Below, in pieces: positions 8,186-16,015 of a stretch of DNA of 64,000 nt. Position 1 is the first letter of the stretch; each line of letters starts with the position of its first letter. The translations under genes and the position numbers were made by a program. The DNA comes from Limisphaera sp049537155 (GTDB lineage Bacteria; Verrucomicrobiota; Verrucomicrobiia; Limisphaerales; Limisphaeraceae): the NCBI RefSeq assembly GCF_049537155.1, contig NZ_JBMVQZ010000004.1:62001-126000 (forward strand), written 5' to 3'. The notes below the pieces were generated by a model. That model was given only the letters and a program-made list of their open reading frames with translations, was not told the DNA's origin and did no database searches.

Positions 8186-9013
8186 TTAGGTTCCTTTGCG
8201 CAGTGCTGCGGGTACCTGGTGCCGCTGGAGCAGCCGTTCCAGCAGGTCCTCACGCATCAGCGTGAGTGACTCGGGTGCCAGACGGCGTTCGCCCAGCAAT
8301 GCCACGCCGTCGGCGTACTTGGCCGAACTGACCTGCCGCAGGTTGAACGTCCGCACCAGCTCACCCATCCAGTTCGGGAAACGCCCGGTGAATTTGAGCT
8401 CCAAAATGACCTCCGGTTCGAACGGCATGACCGGGTTTTCCATTTCGGTCTTCAGCTCGGGCTCGGACTGTGGCTCGCTGCAGACCTGCCGGTCCATACA
8501 GATCCGGACCGCGTTGCTGCCGGGGCTGACCCAGGCCTCGCGCAGGTAGCTGACGTGGGTGCGGGGTTTGGCATTCAGATCGCTGATGCGCCGGCAGAAC
8601 TCCTGAAGCGCTTCCAGTTGCTGGGGCTTTTGTGAGAGCAGAAACGACGGATCCGGCAATTGCCCGGACAGCAACTGGGGCACCACCTCCTTCCGGATGG
8701 CGCACCGCTGTTTCAAAATGGCCTCGTTCACCCGCCGCTTGATCTCGCAAAAGGCCGGTGTGTCCGGGCGATCGTCGTAGTACCGAATGCGCAGTTTGAA
8801 ACGGTTCTTGTTGCTGTTGAAGACGTCCCAGAAGCAGCGGAGATCGTCGGAGTCCAGATACAGGCTGTGGATGCGATAGGAGAGGTTCGGCTTGCCCAGG
8901 CTGTACTCGTCCGGCTCCAGGTAGCCGCTGACGAATTCACGGATGGCCTGCGCCGTGGGTTCGTCCACGCGATATTTCAGTTCAAAACGCTGTAGCTGGA
9001 CCTTGTCTTCCAC
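8186..9013 (-). CDS. VTC domain protein (polyphosphate polymerase-like)
   Basis: About 275 residues. It shows the VTC/CYTH-tunnel pattern of alternating charged strands: RFELKYRVDE at the N-terminus, SLYLDSDDL, FKLRIRYYDD, CEIKRR, AIRKEV and a distal EVILELKFTGRFP followed by KYADG. In yeast the homologous VTC4 domain makes polyphosphate from ATP; bacterial versions are annotated as polyphosphate polymerase domains. Start: GTG at 9013 puts the domain right at the N-terminus but has no ribosome binding site. The frame is open up to an ATG at 9148, and that extension has no domain character. First gene of the VTC-DUF4956-HlyD operon. Confidence 0.8.
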   Translation of the reverse strand: MEDKVQLQRFELKYRVDEPTAQAIREFVSGYLEPDEYSLGKPNLSYRIHSLYLDSDDLRCFWDVFNSNKNRFKLRIRYYDDRPDTPAFCEIKRRVNEAILKQRCAIRKEVVPQLLSGQLPDPSFLLSQKPQQLEALQEFCRRISDLNAKPRTHVSYLREAWVSPGSNAVRICMDRQVCSEPQSEPELKTEMENPVMPFEPEVILELKFTGRFPNWMGELVRTFNLRQVSSAKYADGVALLGERRLAPESLTLMREDLLERLLQRHQVPAALRKGT

Positions 9014-9548
9014 AGGTGCGTTCCGGGAAATCGCTTGCCGGACCCTGCGAGCCGGATTCCGCCGGCAGCCCCCTTCTCCTGTAGCGCCGTCGGCACGGGT
9101 GGTGACCGAATTGTCACACACCCGCCACGGCCGCGCCACATTCACCATGCTTCAATGAGACGGCCGTGACAATTCTTTTTCGTGGGCCCCGGAGGCGGTT
9201 GCCGTTCAAATCCTCACGGCGGCCTTCCAATTGAAAGCCGGAGCGAAACCTCTCCTGTGTCCATCGGTTTCTATCGGTTGCCACCGGCCGGGACTTGAAG
9301 CCCTCTTTGAGGGCCTTTCAGCACCGGGTCCGTGAATCCCGGCCTGCGAGGCCGGCTGGCGCGGCGAAGGCGTTCTGATGCAACTGCTGGCGCGCCCCGG
9401 GCGGTCGGGCGCATCCTGCCGGCGGGATCGGGGGGACCGGCATGGGAAGGAGAAGGGCGGTTTCTCGTTTCTCCGGGGTTGGATCCGGCAGGAACGGGTC
9501 GCCGGGAGCCGGCGGCGCGAGGCGAAAGCTCTTGTGGACAAGAAGAAT
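9014..9548. other. Leader/intergenic region with inverted repeat and hairpins
   Basis: 535 bp between the VTC gene and tRNA-Cys. It holds a 10-bp perfect inverted repeat (9108-9117 and 9166-9175) and a GCCCTC-TTT-GAGGGC hairpin at 9300-9314 that could end the leftward tRNA-Cys transcript. It also holds a CCGGCC-tgcga-GGCCGG hairpin at 9339-9355. The part up to 9148 is open in the VTC frame and could encode an N-terminal extension. No other gene seen. Confidence 0.5.
9108..9175. repeat. 10-bp perfect inverted repeat (GAATTGTCAC ... GTGACAATTC)
   Basis: GAATTGTCAC at 9108-9117 is the exact reverse complement of GTGACAATTC at 9166-9175, with 48 bp between. It lies 95-160 bp upstream of the VTC start, in AT-richer sequence. 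On the minus strand the distal arm contains TTGTCA, which with a 17-bp spacer precedes CATGGT, a weak promoter. It may be a paired operator or the base of a long stem. Confidence 0.5.
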
Positions 9549-9623
9549 TGGAGGCGAGGGTCGGAATCGAACCGACGTATGGGGCTTTTGCAGAGCCCTG
9601 CCTTACCACTTGGCTACCCCGCC
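9549..9623 (-). tRNA. tRNA-Cys (anticodon GCA)
   Basis: On the minus strand the acceptor GGCGGGG pairs with CCTCGCC (one G-T pair). The anticodon stem GGGCT/AGCCC encloses CTGCAAA, giving GCA. The T-arm contains GGTTCGATTCC, and CCA is encoded. Its own promoter lies upstream. Confidence 0.93.
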
Positions 9624-9940
9624 TCTCAGCTTCACTGGTAGCATAATCACTCCGCTCCGTCGCGCAAGACCACAGTCACGTTTCCCTTTTGTGTCGCCGG
9701 GTGCGCCGCCGTTCTGTCGTGGCCACCGCGAGAAAAGGAAGGGCGGCCGGCTCGAGAGACCGCACCCTGCCCGGAGGTCTCTTTACGCCGGGCCGGCCTC
9801 CGAGGTACGCAACGCATGGGCTCCGTCGTGCCGCCCGGGGCGCGCGGTTTCGTTGCTGCGCACGCTTTCCGGGATGGGTGGGTCTGGCCAGGGCGGTGGA
9901 GGTTTTGGTCAGGTTGCGGCGTGGCTCGCTGGAAGCAAAA
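9624..9940. other. Spacer between tRNA-Cys and tRNA-Arg
   Basis: 317 bp. It holds the tRNA-Cys promoter at its left end; otherwise no gene, repeat or hairpin of note was seen. Confidence 0.5.
9640..9667 (-). promoter_or_regulatory. Sigma70-type promoter for tRNA-Cys
   Basis: On the minus strand: TTGCGC, 16-bp spacer, TATGCT, ending about 16 bp before the tRNA-Cys 5' end. The -10 matches at four positions. Confidence 0.5.
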
Positions 9941-10017
9941 TGGCGCATCCGGCAGGACTCGAACCTGCAACCTTCTGATCCGAAGTCAGAAGCTCTATCC
10001 AATTGAGCTACGGATGC
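9941..10017 (-). tRNA. tRNA-Arg (anticodon TCG)
   Basis: On the minus strand the acceptor GCATCCG pairs with CGGATGC. The anticodon stem TCTGA/TCAGA encloses CTTCGGA, giving anticodon TCG. The T-arm contains GGTTCGAGTCC, and CCA is encoded. It lies 35 bp downstream of tRNA-His, probably on the same transcript. Confidence 0.93.
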
Positions 10018-10022
10018 GCGGA

Positions 10023-10043
10023 GCCGGTCCGTCACGGACCGGC
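10023..10043. other. Hairpin between tRNA-His and tRNA-Arg
   Basis: GCCGGTCC, five-base loop, GGACCGGC: a perfect 8-bp stem in the 35-bp gap between two co-oriented tRNAs. On the minus strand the T-run precedes rather than follows it, so it is not a standard terminator. It may instead be a processing structure. Confidence 0.5.
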
Positions 10044-10052
10044 AAAGGAAAA

Positions 10053-10131
10053 TGGGGTGGTCGACGGGATTTGAACCCGCGACAACCAGATCCACAATCT
10101 GGGGCTCTAACCAGGCTGAGCTACGACCACC
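10053..10131 (-). tRNA. tRNA-His (anticodon GTG)
   Basis: On the minus strand an eight-pair acceptor GGTGGTCG/CGACCACC includes the extra G-1 opposite C73, the identity mark of tRNA-His. The anticodon loop TTGTGGA contains GTG, the T-arm contains GGTTCAAATCC, and CCA is encoded. First gene of the His-Arg pair. Confidence 0.95.
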
Positions 10132-10471
10132 GCTCTGATCAACGCGCACAGTACGCGGTTGGCTCCTCCGGGTCAAGCTTGGGATGGCGTCGAACGGCCG
10201 GTTTGGGACGTCGCTTCTCGGGGAGCGATCGGTGGGGCCGGGCCATTTGCCGGGACGGCCTGCGAGGGTCCGCCGAAGGGCCGGCACCACCGCAACAGGG
10301 GCCGCACCCGGCCCGGGGTAGCGGTCGGCCGGGCGGTGTGGTTTCGTTTGGCGACCATTGGGGTTTTGCGCCCGAAGGTTGCAGGGGATCCGGGCGCCGC
10401 GCGGGCATGAACGGCTGTGACGGAGGCCGTTTCGGCTCGACCGCGAGGATCACGGCAGATAGAAGGGCCTC
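10132..10471. other. Divergent intergenic region upstream of the fucosidase gene
   Basis: 340 bp between the leftward tRNAs and the rightward fucosidase gene. It contains the tRNA-His promoter and an unproven 22-codon open frame (10407-10475) that ends in an ATGA overlap with the fucosidase start. No clear rightward promoter seen. Confidence 0.45.
10148..10176 (-). promoter_or_regulatory. Sigma70-type promoter for tRNA-His/tRNA-Arg
   Basis: On the minus strand: TTGACC, 17-bp spacer, TACTGT, about 17 bp before the tRNA-His 5' end. Five of six -35 bases and three to four -10 bases match. Confidence 0.6.
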
Positions 10472-11989
10472 ATGAAGCGCGAATGGTCGTTGGGCACGTT
10501 GGCCCTGTTGTGCGGGTGCATGGCGTGGGTTGGTTGCCTTTCGTCGGGAGCTGCCGAGGTTCGATACGAACCCCGGTGGGAATCGCTGGACCGGCGGCCG
10601 ACGCCCGAATGGTTCCGGGACGCAAAGTTCGGGATCTTCATCCACTGGGGGATCTATTCGGTGTCCGGTTGGGGTGTCAAAGGCCAGTACGCGGAGTGGT
10701 ACTGGCACCGGATCGCCAAGAAGGGCGACAACAACCCGTGGTGGGAGTATCACAAGCGTGTCTGGGGAGAGGATTTCGATTACGCGGGGTTCGCCCCGCT
10801 GTTCCGGTGTCAGCATTTCGATCCGGATGAGTGGGCGGACTTTTTCCAGCGTTCCGGGGCGCGCTACGTGGTGCCGACTTCGAAGCATCATGACGGCTTT
10901 TGTCTCTGGCCCAGTGCAGAGGCGAACCGGACGTGGGGCCGCCCGTGGAACGCCGTGGACACGGGACCGCGCCGGGATCTGCTGGGGGATCTGGCGCAGG
11001 CGGTGCGGAAGCGCGGCCTGAAGTTCGGGTTCTACTACTCGCTCTTCGAGTGGTTCAATCCCCTTTGGCGCAGCGATCGGCAACGGTACGTGCAGGAGCA
11101 CATGATGCCCCAGCTCAAGGACGTGGTGCTCCGGTACCAGCCCTCGATCATTTTCAGCGACGGCGAATGGGAGATGACTTCGAAGGAATGGCAATCGGAA
11201 GAGTTCCTGGCCTGGCTGTTCAACGAGTCGCCGGTGCGCGAGGAAGTGGCGGTGAACGATCGGTGGGGCAAGGAGACCCGGCACAAACACGGCGGATATT
11301 ACACGACCGAATACGCCGCCGGTCTGCCGAGCGCGGACCATCCCTGGGAAGAGAACCGCGGCATGGCCTATTCCTATGGATGGAACCGGATCGAGACGGC
11401 CGACGACTACCGCTCGGCCCGGGAACTGATCCTGCTGCTGTGCGACACCGTCAGTCGGGGTGGGAACCTGTTGCTCAATGTGGGTCCCACCGGCGACGGG
11501 CGGATCCCGGTGATCATGCAGCACCGGCTCCTGGAGATCGGCGAGTGGCTGCGGGTCAACGGCGAGGCCATCTACGGAACCCGATTCGCCGGCCGCGCGG
11601 CCCAGTGGACGGAAGGCCGGATTCCCGAACAGAAGTACGGAGATTACAACGTCGAGTACAAACTGCTCGAACAGGTCGGCCAACAGCCCCGTCCGGACGG
11701 ACAGGCAGTCAAACAGGTGTTTTTCACACGCAAGGGTGACACCTTGTACGCCATCACCGCGGGCTGGCCCGGCCGGCGTCTGGTGATCCGCGACGTGGAG
11801 ACACCCGCGGACGTGGAGGTGACCATGCTCGGTGTGCCGGGACGGCTCCGGACGACGCGGGAAGGCAGGAACCTCGTGATCGAGACACCGGCGCTCGGTC
11901 CGGAGGAAGCCCCCTGCCGGTACGCCTACGCATTCAAGGTCGTCGGAGGCCGGTTGCTGCCGGCCGCAGCATCGGCCGGGCCCCGCTGA
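10472..11989 (+). CDS. Secreted alpha-L-fucosidase, GH29
   Basis: A 505-residue protein with an N-terminal signal (LGTLALLCGCMAWVGCLSSGAA; the Cys residues could make it a lipoprotein). The GH29 core starts at PTPEWFRDAKFGIFIHWGIYS, continues with EWYWHRI and TSKHHDGFCLW, and reaches IIFSDGEW, whose Asp (about residue 230) is the expected nucleophile; NLLLNVGPTGDG closes the barrel. A C-terminal beta domain follows (residues ~395-495). The enzyme removes terminal alpha-L-fucose from plant or algal polysaccharides or glycoproteins. A pectinesterase gene follows 123 bp later in the same direction, which fits plant or algal polysaccharide use. The ribosome binding site is weak (AGAAGG). Confidence 0.9.
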   Translation: MKREWSLGTLALLCGCMAWVGCLSSGAAEVRYEPRWESLDRRPTPEWFRDAKFGIFIHWGIYSVSGWGVKGQYAEWYWHRIAKKGDNNPWWEYHKRVWGEDFDYAGFAPLFRCQHFDPDEWADFFQRSGARYVVPTSKHHDGFCLWPSAEANRTWGRPWNAVDTGPRRDLLGDLAQAVRKRGLKFGFYYSLFEWFNPLWRSDRQRYVQEHMMPQLKDVVLRYQPSIIFSDGEWEMTSKEWQSEEFLAWLFNESPVREEVAVNDRWGKETRHKHGGYYTTEYAAGLPSADHPWEENRGMAYSYGWNRIETADDYRSARELILLLCDTVSRGGNLLLNVGPTGDGRIPVIMQHRLLEIGEWLRVNGEAIYGTRFAGRAAQWTEGRIPEQKYGDYNVEYKLLEQVGQQPRPDGQAVKQVFFTRKGDTLYAITAGWPGRRLVIRDVETPADVEVTMLGVPGRLRTTREGRNLVIETPALGPEEAPCRYAYAFKVVGGRLLPAAASAGPR

Positions 11990-12112
11990 GCGATCCGGCT
12001 GCTGCCGTCGCCCGGGTCCGATCAGACGGCGCAGGTCCGACCGGCGGCGCCTGGGCGAAGCAGGATCCGGTGTCCGGCTTGTGAGGAGTGGGAATCATCA
12101 GGAGGGAACCTT

Positions 12113-13138
12113 ATGAATGTGAACCATGCCCGGCGTGCGCGGATCGTTTCGTGGCTGGCATGCACATCCTGCCTTTGCGGGGGCATTGTCATGGGTGCGG
12201 CTCCGCCTGCCGCGGCTCATTCCGATGCCGTGGTCGCCCAGGACGGCTCCGGCGATTATCGCAGCATCGAGGAGGCCGTCTATGCCGCGCCCTACAGGCC
12301 GCCCGGCCAGGTCTGGGTGATCCGTGTCAAACCCGGCACCTACAAGGAACGTGTGTATGTGCAGCGCGAACGGGGGTACATCCGGTTGGTGGGCGACGAC
12401 GCCTCCACGACGATCCTCACGCACGAGATCCATGCCAACCTGACGGGCCCGGACGGCCGGCGTCTGGGGACCTTCCGCACGGCCACCCTGCAGGTGGACG
12501 GCGACGGCTTTGAGATGGAGAACCTGACCGTGGCAAACGCAGCCGGGCCGGTGGGGCAGGCGCTGGCGCTGCGTGTGGACGGCGACCGGGTGCGCTTCCG
12601 GCGGTGCAGGTTTCTCGGATGGCAGGACACCATCCTGCTGAACCGGGGACGCCAATACTTCGAGGACTGTTACATCGAGGGTCACGTGGACTTCATCTTC
12701 GGGGGTGCCACGGCCTGGTTCGAAAACTGTCGCATCCACTGCCTGCGCGACGGCTACATCACGGCTGCCTCCACCCCGGCCGACCAGCCGTATGGATTCG
12801 TGTTCCACCGGTGTCGGATCACGGGCGAGTCCGGCGTGAAAACGTACCTGGGACGGCCCTGGCGGCCCCATGCCATGACCGTGTTTCTCCGCACCTTCAT
12901 GAGTGAGGTGGTGCGGCCCGAGGGCTGGCACAACTGGGGCGATCCGGCCCGCGAAAAGACGGTGCGGTACACGGAGTACGGAAGCCACGGACCTGGTGCG
13001 GACCCGGCGGCCCGGGTGCCGTGGGCCAGGCAACTGACCGAGAGTGAAGCGGCATCGTTCACGCCGGAGCGTGTTTTGCAGGGTGCGGACGGCTGGGATC
13101 CGCGCCAGAACCGTGCGCCGGTGCCGGCGGGCCTGTGA
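12113..13138 (+). CDS. Secreted pectinesterase (pectin methylesterase, CE8)
   Basis: A 341-residue protein with a signal peptide ending near PPAAAHS. It is a right-handed beta-helix esterase that removes methyl groups from pectin, making it accessible to lyases. Catalytic motifs present: GWQDTILL (Gln and acid Asp), GHVDFIFGGATAWF (nucleophile Asp) and YLGRPWRPHA (Arg). AGGAGGG lies five bases before the ATG at 12113, an unusually good site for this window. It stands alone after the fucosidase gene; no SusC/SusD, regulator or pectate lyase is adjacent. Confidence 0.92.
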   Translation: MNVNHARRARIVSWLACTSCLCGGIVMGAAPPAAAHSDAVVAQDGSGDYRSIEEAVYAAPYRPPGQVWVIRVKPGTYKERVYVQRERGYIRLVGDDASTTILTHEIHANLTGPDGRRLGTFRTATLQVDGDGFEMENLTVANAAGPVGQALALRVDGDRVRFRRCRFLGWQDTILLNRGRQYFEDCYIEGHVDFIFGGATAWFENCRIHCLRDGYITAASTPADQPYGFVFHRCRITGESGVKTYLGRPWRPHAMTVFLRTFMSEVVRPEGWHNWGDPAREKTVRYTEYGSHGPGADPAARVPWARQLTESEAASFTPERVLQGADGWDPRQNRAPVPAGL

Positions 13139-13499
13139 GACCCGAAGGTGTCCGGGGAGCACGGATTGTCCGCGCGCCGTTGCATTCGCGCGACCCGGCG
13201 ATCGCGTCGGTCTGACCGCTGCATGCCGGGACTTGTCCCGCGGGCCCGATCCTCTCCGTTCCTGGGCCGCCGCCGGTCCCGCCTGCGTCGAACTCCCGAG
13301 GTCTCCGGGCAACGAACGGGGCCTGTGAGGGCCCGCCGGTGATCGGCCGGGTGCGCGGCGGGCGGATTCCGACCCGGCTTCAGCATTTGAACGCTGCCCT
13401 GATTATTCTGCGTGACATGAGCGCTTGTCCGGGTTAGACGTACCGCAGAAAGCCGGGATGAGGGGGAAACGCCGGGGATCGTGCCGGGGAAGGGTTACG
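13139..13499. other. Intergenic region before the MoxR/VWA cluster
   Basis: 361 bp with several short GC hairpins (for example GGGAC-ttg-TCCC near 13228) and an AT-richer patch at 13381-13420 that may hold the promoter of the downstream cluster, although no well-spaced pair of boxes stands out. No gene recognised. Confidence 0.4.
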
Positions 13500-14924
13500 G
13501 TGCCGATCATGCAGAGCGATCATGCCAGGACGTTGCGAGCGTTTCACCGCAGACTGGCGGCGGTCTTTCTGCTCCGGCGGGTGCTGTTCGCTCTGGCCTT
13601 GTGGGCGTTCGTCTGGGGTGCGGCGGTGCTGGTCCTGCGCATGGCCGGGGTTCCGCGGGGGATCTGGATGGCCTACGGCGCGGCCGGTTGCCTGCCCGTG
13701 ATGGTTGGGGCGGCTTGGTGGGAATGGCGGCGGCTTCCGTCTCTCGCACTGGTGCGGGCTGCTTACGATGCCCTCCGGCGGTGTGGCGGCATTCTGATGA
13801 GCGAGGAACGCGCCGATATGCGGGCGTGGTACGATCGCCTTCCGGAGGCGCGGGTGCCGAAGTTGCGTTGGCGTTGGCGACGGGCCGCCGGGGCCTGCCT
13901 GGCGGGTTGGGTCTTCCTGGGGCTGACTCACTGGATTCCGGATCGTGTGGTGCGGTCGCTGCAGGATCCCCGCCTCGAGTTGGGCTCGTGGGTGGCGGAG
14001 TTGCAGGCCCAAACACAGGCACTGGCCGAGGAACAGATTCTCGAGGCCGAAGAGGCCCGGCGATGGCAGGAGGAATTGGAACGGCTGCAGAGGGGCGCGT
14101 CGGGACGCGAACCGGCCCGTGCGTGGGAGGCGTTGGATCACTTGCAGCAGGCCAATCGGGATCGTGCCCGTGAGGCAGCCGAACAAGCCTTGCGTGCGCT
14201 GGAGGAACTGCGTCAGGCGGAGTCACTGGCGGGGGCGATACAGGGGGCCGTGGAGTCGGGCCTGAGCGGGGAGGAACTCGCTTCCGCAGGCCGGGAACTG
14301 AGCGGATTGTTGCGGGCCCTGAAGAGCACGCTGTCGGAGGCGGGCGGACTGCCGCCGGTGGAGTTGAACCAAGGGTGGAACCTTACCAATCGCGCCGACC
14401 TGGAGAAGCTGCTGGGTGTGTTGGGTCAGTGCAAGGGCGGGCTGAGCAACCGGGTGGCGCGATTGTGTAAGCTTCGGTTGGTGGACGGCCGCTATCTCTC
14501 GGCATGCCAGGGGCTTTGCCAGTCGACGAATCTCGCGGCGCTGGTGGCTGCGCTTTGCAGGAATGGCGGGACCAACGGGGCAGGAGAGAACCTGACGTGC
14601 GGTTTGCCGGGGCGCGGCGGGGTGAGCCGCGGCCGGGCGGACGCGCCCATGATTTGGAAGGAGGCCACGGAAGAGGACGGGGCGCGGTTTCAGGAACGGG
14701 TCCTGCCGCCGGGGGCCGGGCCGGCGGATTTGCAGCGGGTCGGCCTGAGTTGGGGCGCACCGGAAGAGGCACCTGCAGACTTGCCGGTCGCTCACGGTGC
14801 ACTCTCCGGCGCTCCTGCCGGTTCGGGCGTGACCCGTGCGCAGGTGGTTTTGCCGCGGCATCGCGAGGTGGTGCAACGGTATTTCCGCCGGGATGTGCCC
14901 GGCGGTGGCGGTTCCGGGCCTTGA
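13500..14924 (+). CDS. Membrane protein with long coiled coil, first gene of the MoxR/VWA cluster
   Basis: About 474 residues. Two membrane segments (residues ~25-47 and ~50-72) and a third near 128-146 are followed by a Glu/Ala/Gln-rich coiled coil (~160-270), a Cys-rich stretch (six Cys within ~75 residues, ~320-390) and a Pro/Gly/Arg-rich tail. I do not recognise the family; the membrane-plus-coiled-coil layout recalls DUF4175-like proteins found near MoxR genes, but only loosely. Start: GTG at 13500 with GAAGGG five bases before it; an ATG at 13509 is the alternative. moxR starts 40 bp after its stop. Confidence 0.6.
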   Translation: MPIMQSDHARTLRAFHRRLAAVFLLRRVLFALALWAFVWGAAVLVLRMAGVPRGIWMAYGAAGCLPVMVGAAWWEWRRLPSLALVRAAYDALRRCGGILMSEERADMRAWYDRLPEARVPKLRWRWRRAAGACLAGWVFLGLTHWIPDRVVRSLQDPRLELGSWVAELQAQTQALAEEQILEAEEARRWQEELERLQRGASGREPARAWEALDHLQQANRDRAREAAEQALRALEELRQAESLAGAIQGAVESGLSGEELASAGRELSGLLRALKSTLSEAGGLPPVELNQGWNLTNRADLEKLLGVLGQCKGGLSNRVARLCKLRLVDGRYLSACQGLCQSTNLAALVAALCRNGGTNGAGENLTCGLPGRGGVSRGRADAPMIWKEATEEDGARFQERVLPPGAGPADLQRVGLSWGAPEEAPADLPVAHGALSGAPAGSGVTRAQVVLPRHREVVQRYFRRDVPGGGGSGP

Positions 14925-14964
14925 AGGAGGGTGCGCGGTCCGGACTCCCCAGGGAGAGGAGGCC

Positions 14965-15999
14965 ATGAACAACCCCTTGGTGCAGCCGGCCGAGCTGGAA
15001 CCGGCGGTGGAACTGGCCAACCGCGTGTTGGCCGAGCTGGACCGCATTCTGCTGGGGCGCAGGCGGCTGCACCGGCTGGTGTGGATCGGGCTCCTGAGTC
15101 GCGGGCACATCCTGCTGGAGGGTGTGCCGGGGCTGGGCAAGACGGCGTTGGTGCGGACCTTGGGACGGGTGCTGCGGCTGGAGTTCCGGCGGGTTCAGTT
15201 CACGCCGGACCTCATGCCCGGGGACGTGCTGGGCACGCACATCCTGCAGCAGACCGATTCCGGCCGGCGGGAGCTGGTGTTTCAACCGGGACCGGTTTTC
15301 ACCAACATCCTGCTGGCCGACGAGATCAATCGCGCCTCGCCCAAGACCCAGTCGGCCCTGCTGGAGACGATGCAGGAGAACTGCGTGACGTTGCTGGGGG
15401 TTACCCGGCCGGTTCCCAGGCCGTTTTTTGTTCTGGCGACGCAGAACCCCATCGAGATGGAGGGGACGTACCCTCTGCCGGAGGCGCAGTTGGACCGGTT
15501 CCTGTTCCGTGTCTTTTTCGATCTGTTGGAGACCGATGTGCTGGAGCAGATCCTCTACGAGCGTCGCCGGGGTGAACTTCCGGAGCCGTCCTGGCAGATG
15601 ACCGCCGGTGAACTGGACCGGTTGTTCGAGGTGATGGACCGGATCTATCTGCCGCGGGCGGTGTCGCGTTACATTGCCCGGCTGGTGGCGGCCACGCACC
15701 CGGGGTCGCCGGAGGCACCGGAGAGCGTCCGGCGTTACGTGGCCCACGGGGCTTCGCCCCGGGCAGCCATTGCCATCAGCGAGGCGGCCCGTGCACACGC
15801 GCTGCTGGAGGGACGCCCCAGCGTGGGCTTCGAAGACGTGCGGGCCGTGGCGGAGCCGGCGCTGAATCATCGCATCATTCTGAATTACCAGGCCCGGTTC
15901 GACCGGGTGACGACCTCCTCCCTGGTCCGGTCGGTCCTGGATGCGATCCGCGAAACGGAGCTGCAGTTGCCACGTGATGTGGAGTTGGCGAGGCAATAG
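14965..15999 (+). CDS. moxR: MoxR family AAA+ ATPase
   Basis: A 344-residue AAA+ ATPase of the MoxR/RavA clade, chaperone-like proteins thought to act on VWA-domain partners. Walker A GVPGLGKT is at residues 52-59; Walker B with the MoxR signature LLADEINRASPKTQSALLE comes near residue 116; sensor 1 ATQNP and the sequence EGTYPLPEAQLDRFL follow; sensor 2 is in HGASPRA. The ATG at 14965 has GGAGAGGAGG just upstream. DUF58 and VWA genes, the usual MoxR partners, lie downstream in the same cluster. The next gene's ribosome binding site overlaps this stop. Confidence 0.95.
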   Translation: MNNPLVQPAELEPAVELANRVLAELDRILLGRRRLHRLVWIGLLSRGHILLEGVPGLGKTALVRTLGRVLRLEFRRVQFTPDLMPGDVLGTHILQQTDSGRRELVFQPGPVFTNILLADEINRASPKTQSALLETMQENCVTLLGVTRPVPRPFFVLATQNPIEMEGTYPLPEAQLDRFLFRVFFDLLETDVLEQILYERRRGELPEPSWQMTAGELDRLFEVMDRIYLPRAVSRYIARLVAATHPGSPEAPESVRRYVAHGASPRAAIAISEAARAHALLEGRPSVGFEDVRAVAEPALNHRIILNYQARFDRVTTSSLVRSVLDAIRETELQLPRDVELARQ

Positions 16000-16015
16000 G
16001 AGGGCTCGAACGCCC

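Noticed and set aside
9332..9970. Several ~100-codon frames around tRNA-Cys
   Set aside because: They cross the tRNA gene and lack protein-like composition.
10023..10043. Hairpin between tRNA-His and tRNA-Arg as a terminator
   Set aside because: On the transcribed strand the T-run is before the stem, and tRNA-Arg lies just beyond; processing structure more likely.
10139..11683. 514-codon leftward open frame opposite the fucosidase gene
   Set aside because: Antisense to GH29 motifs; shadow frame.
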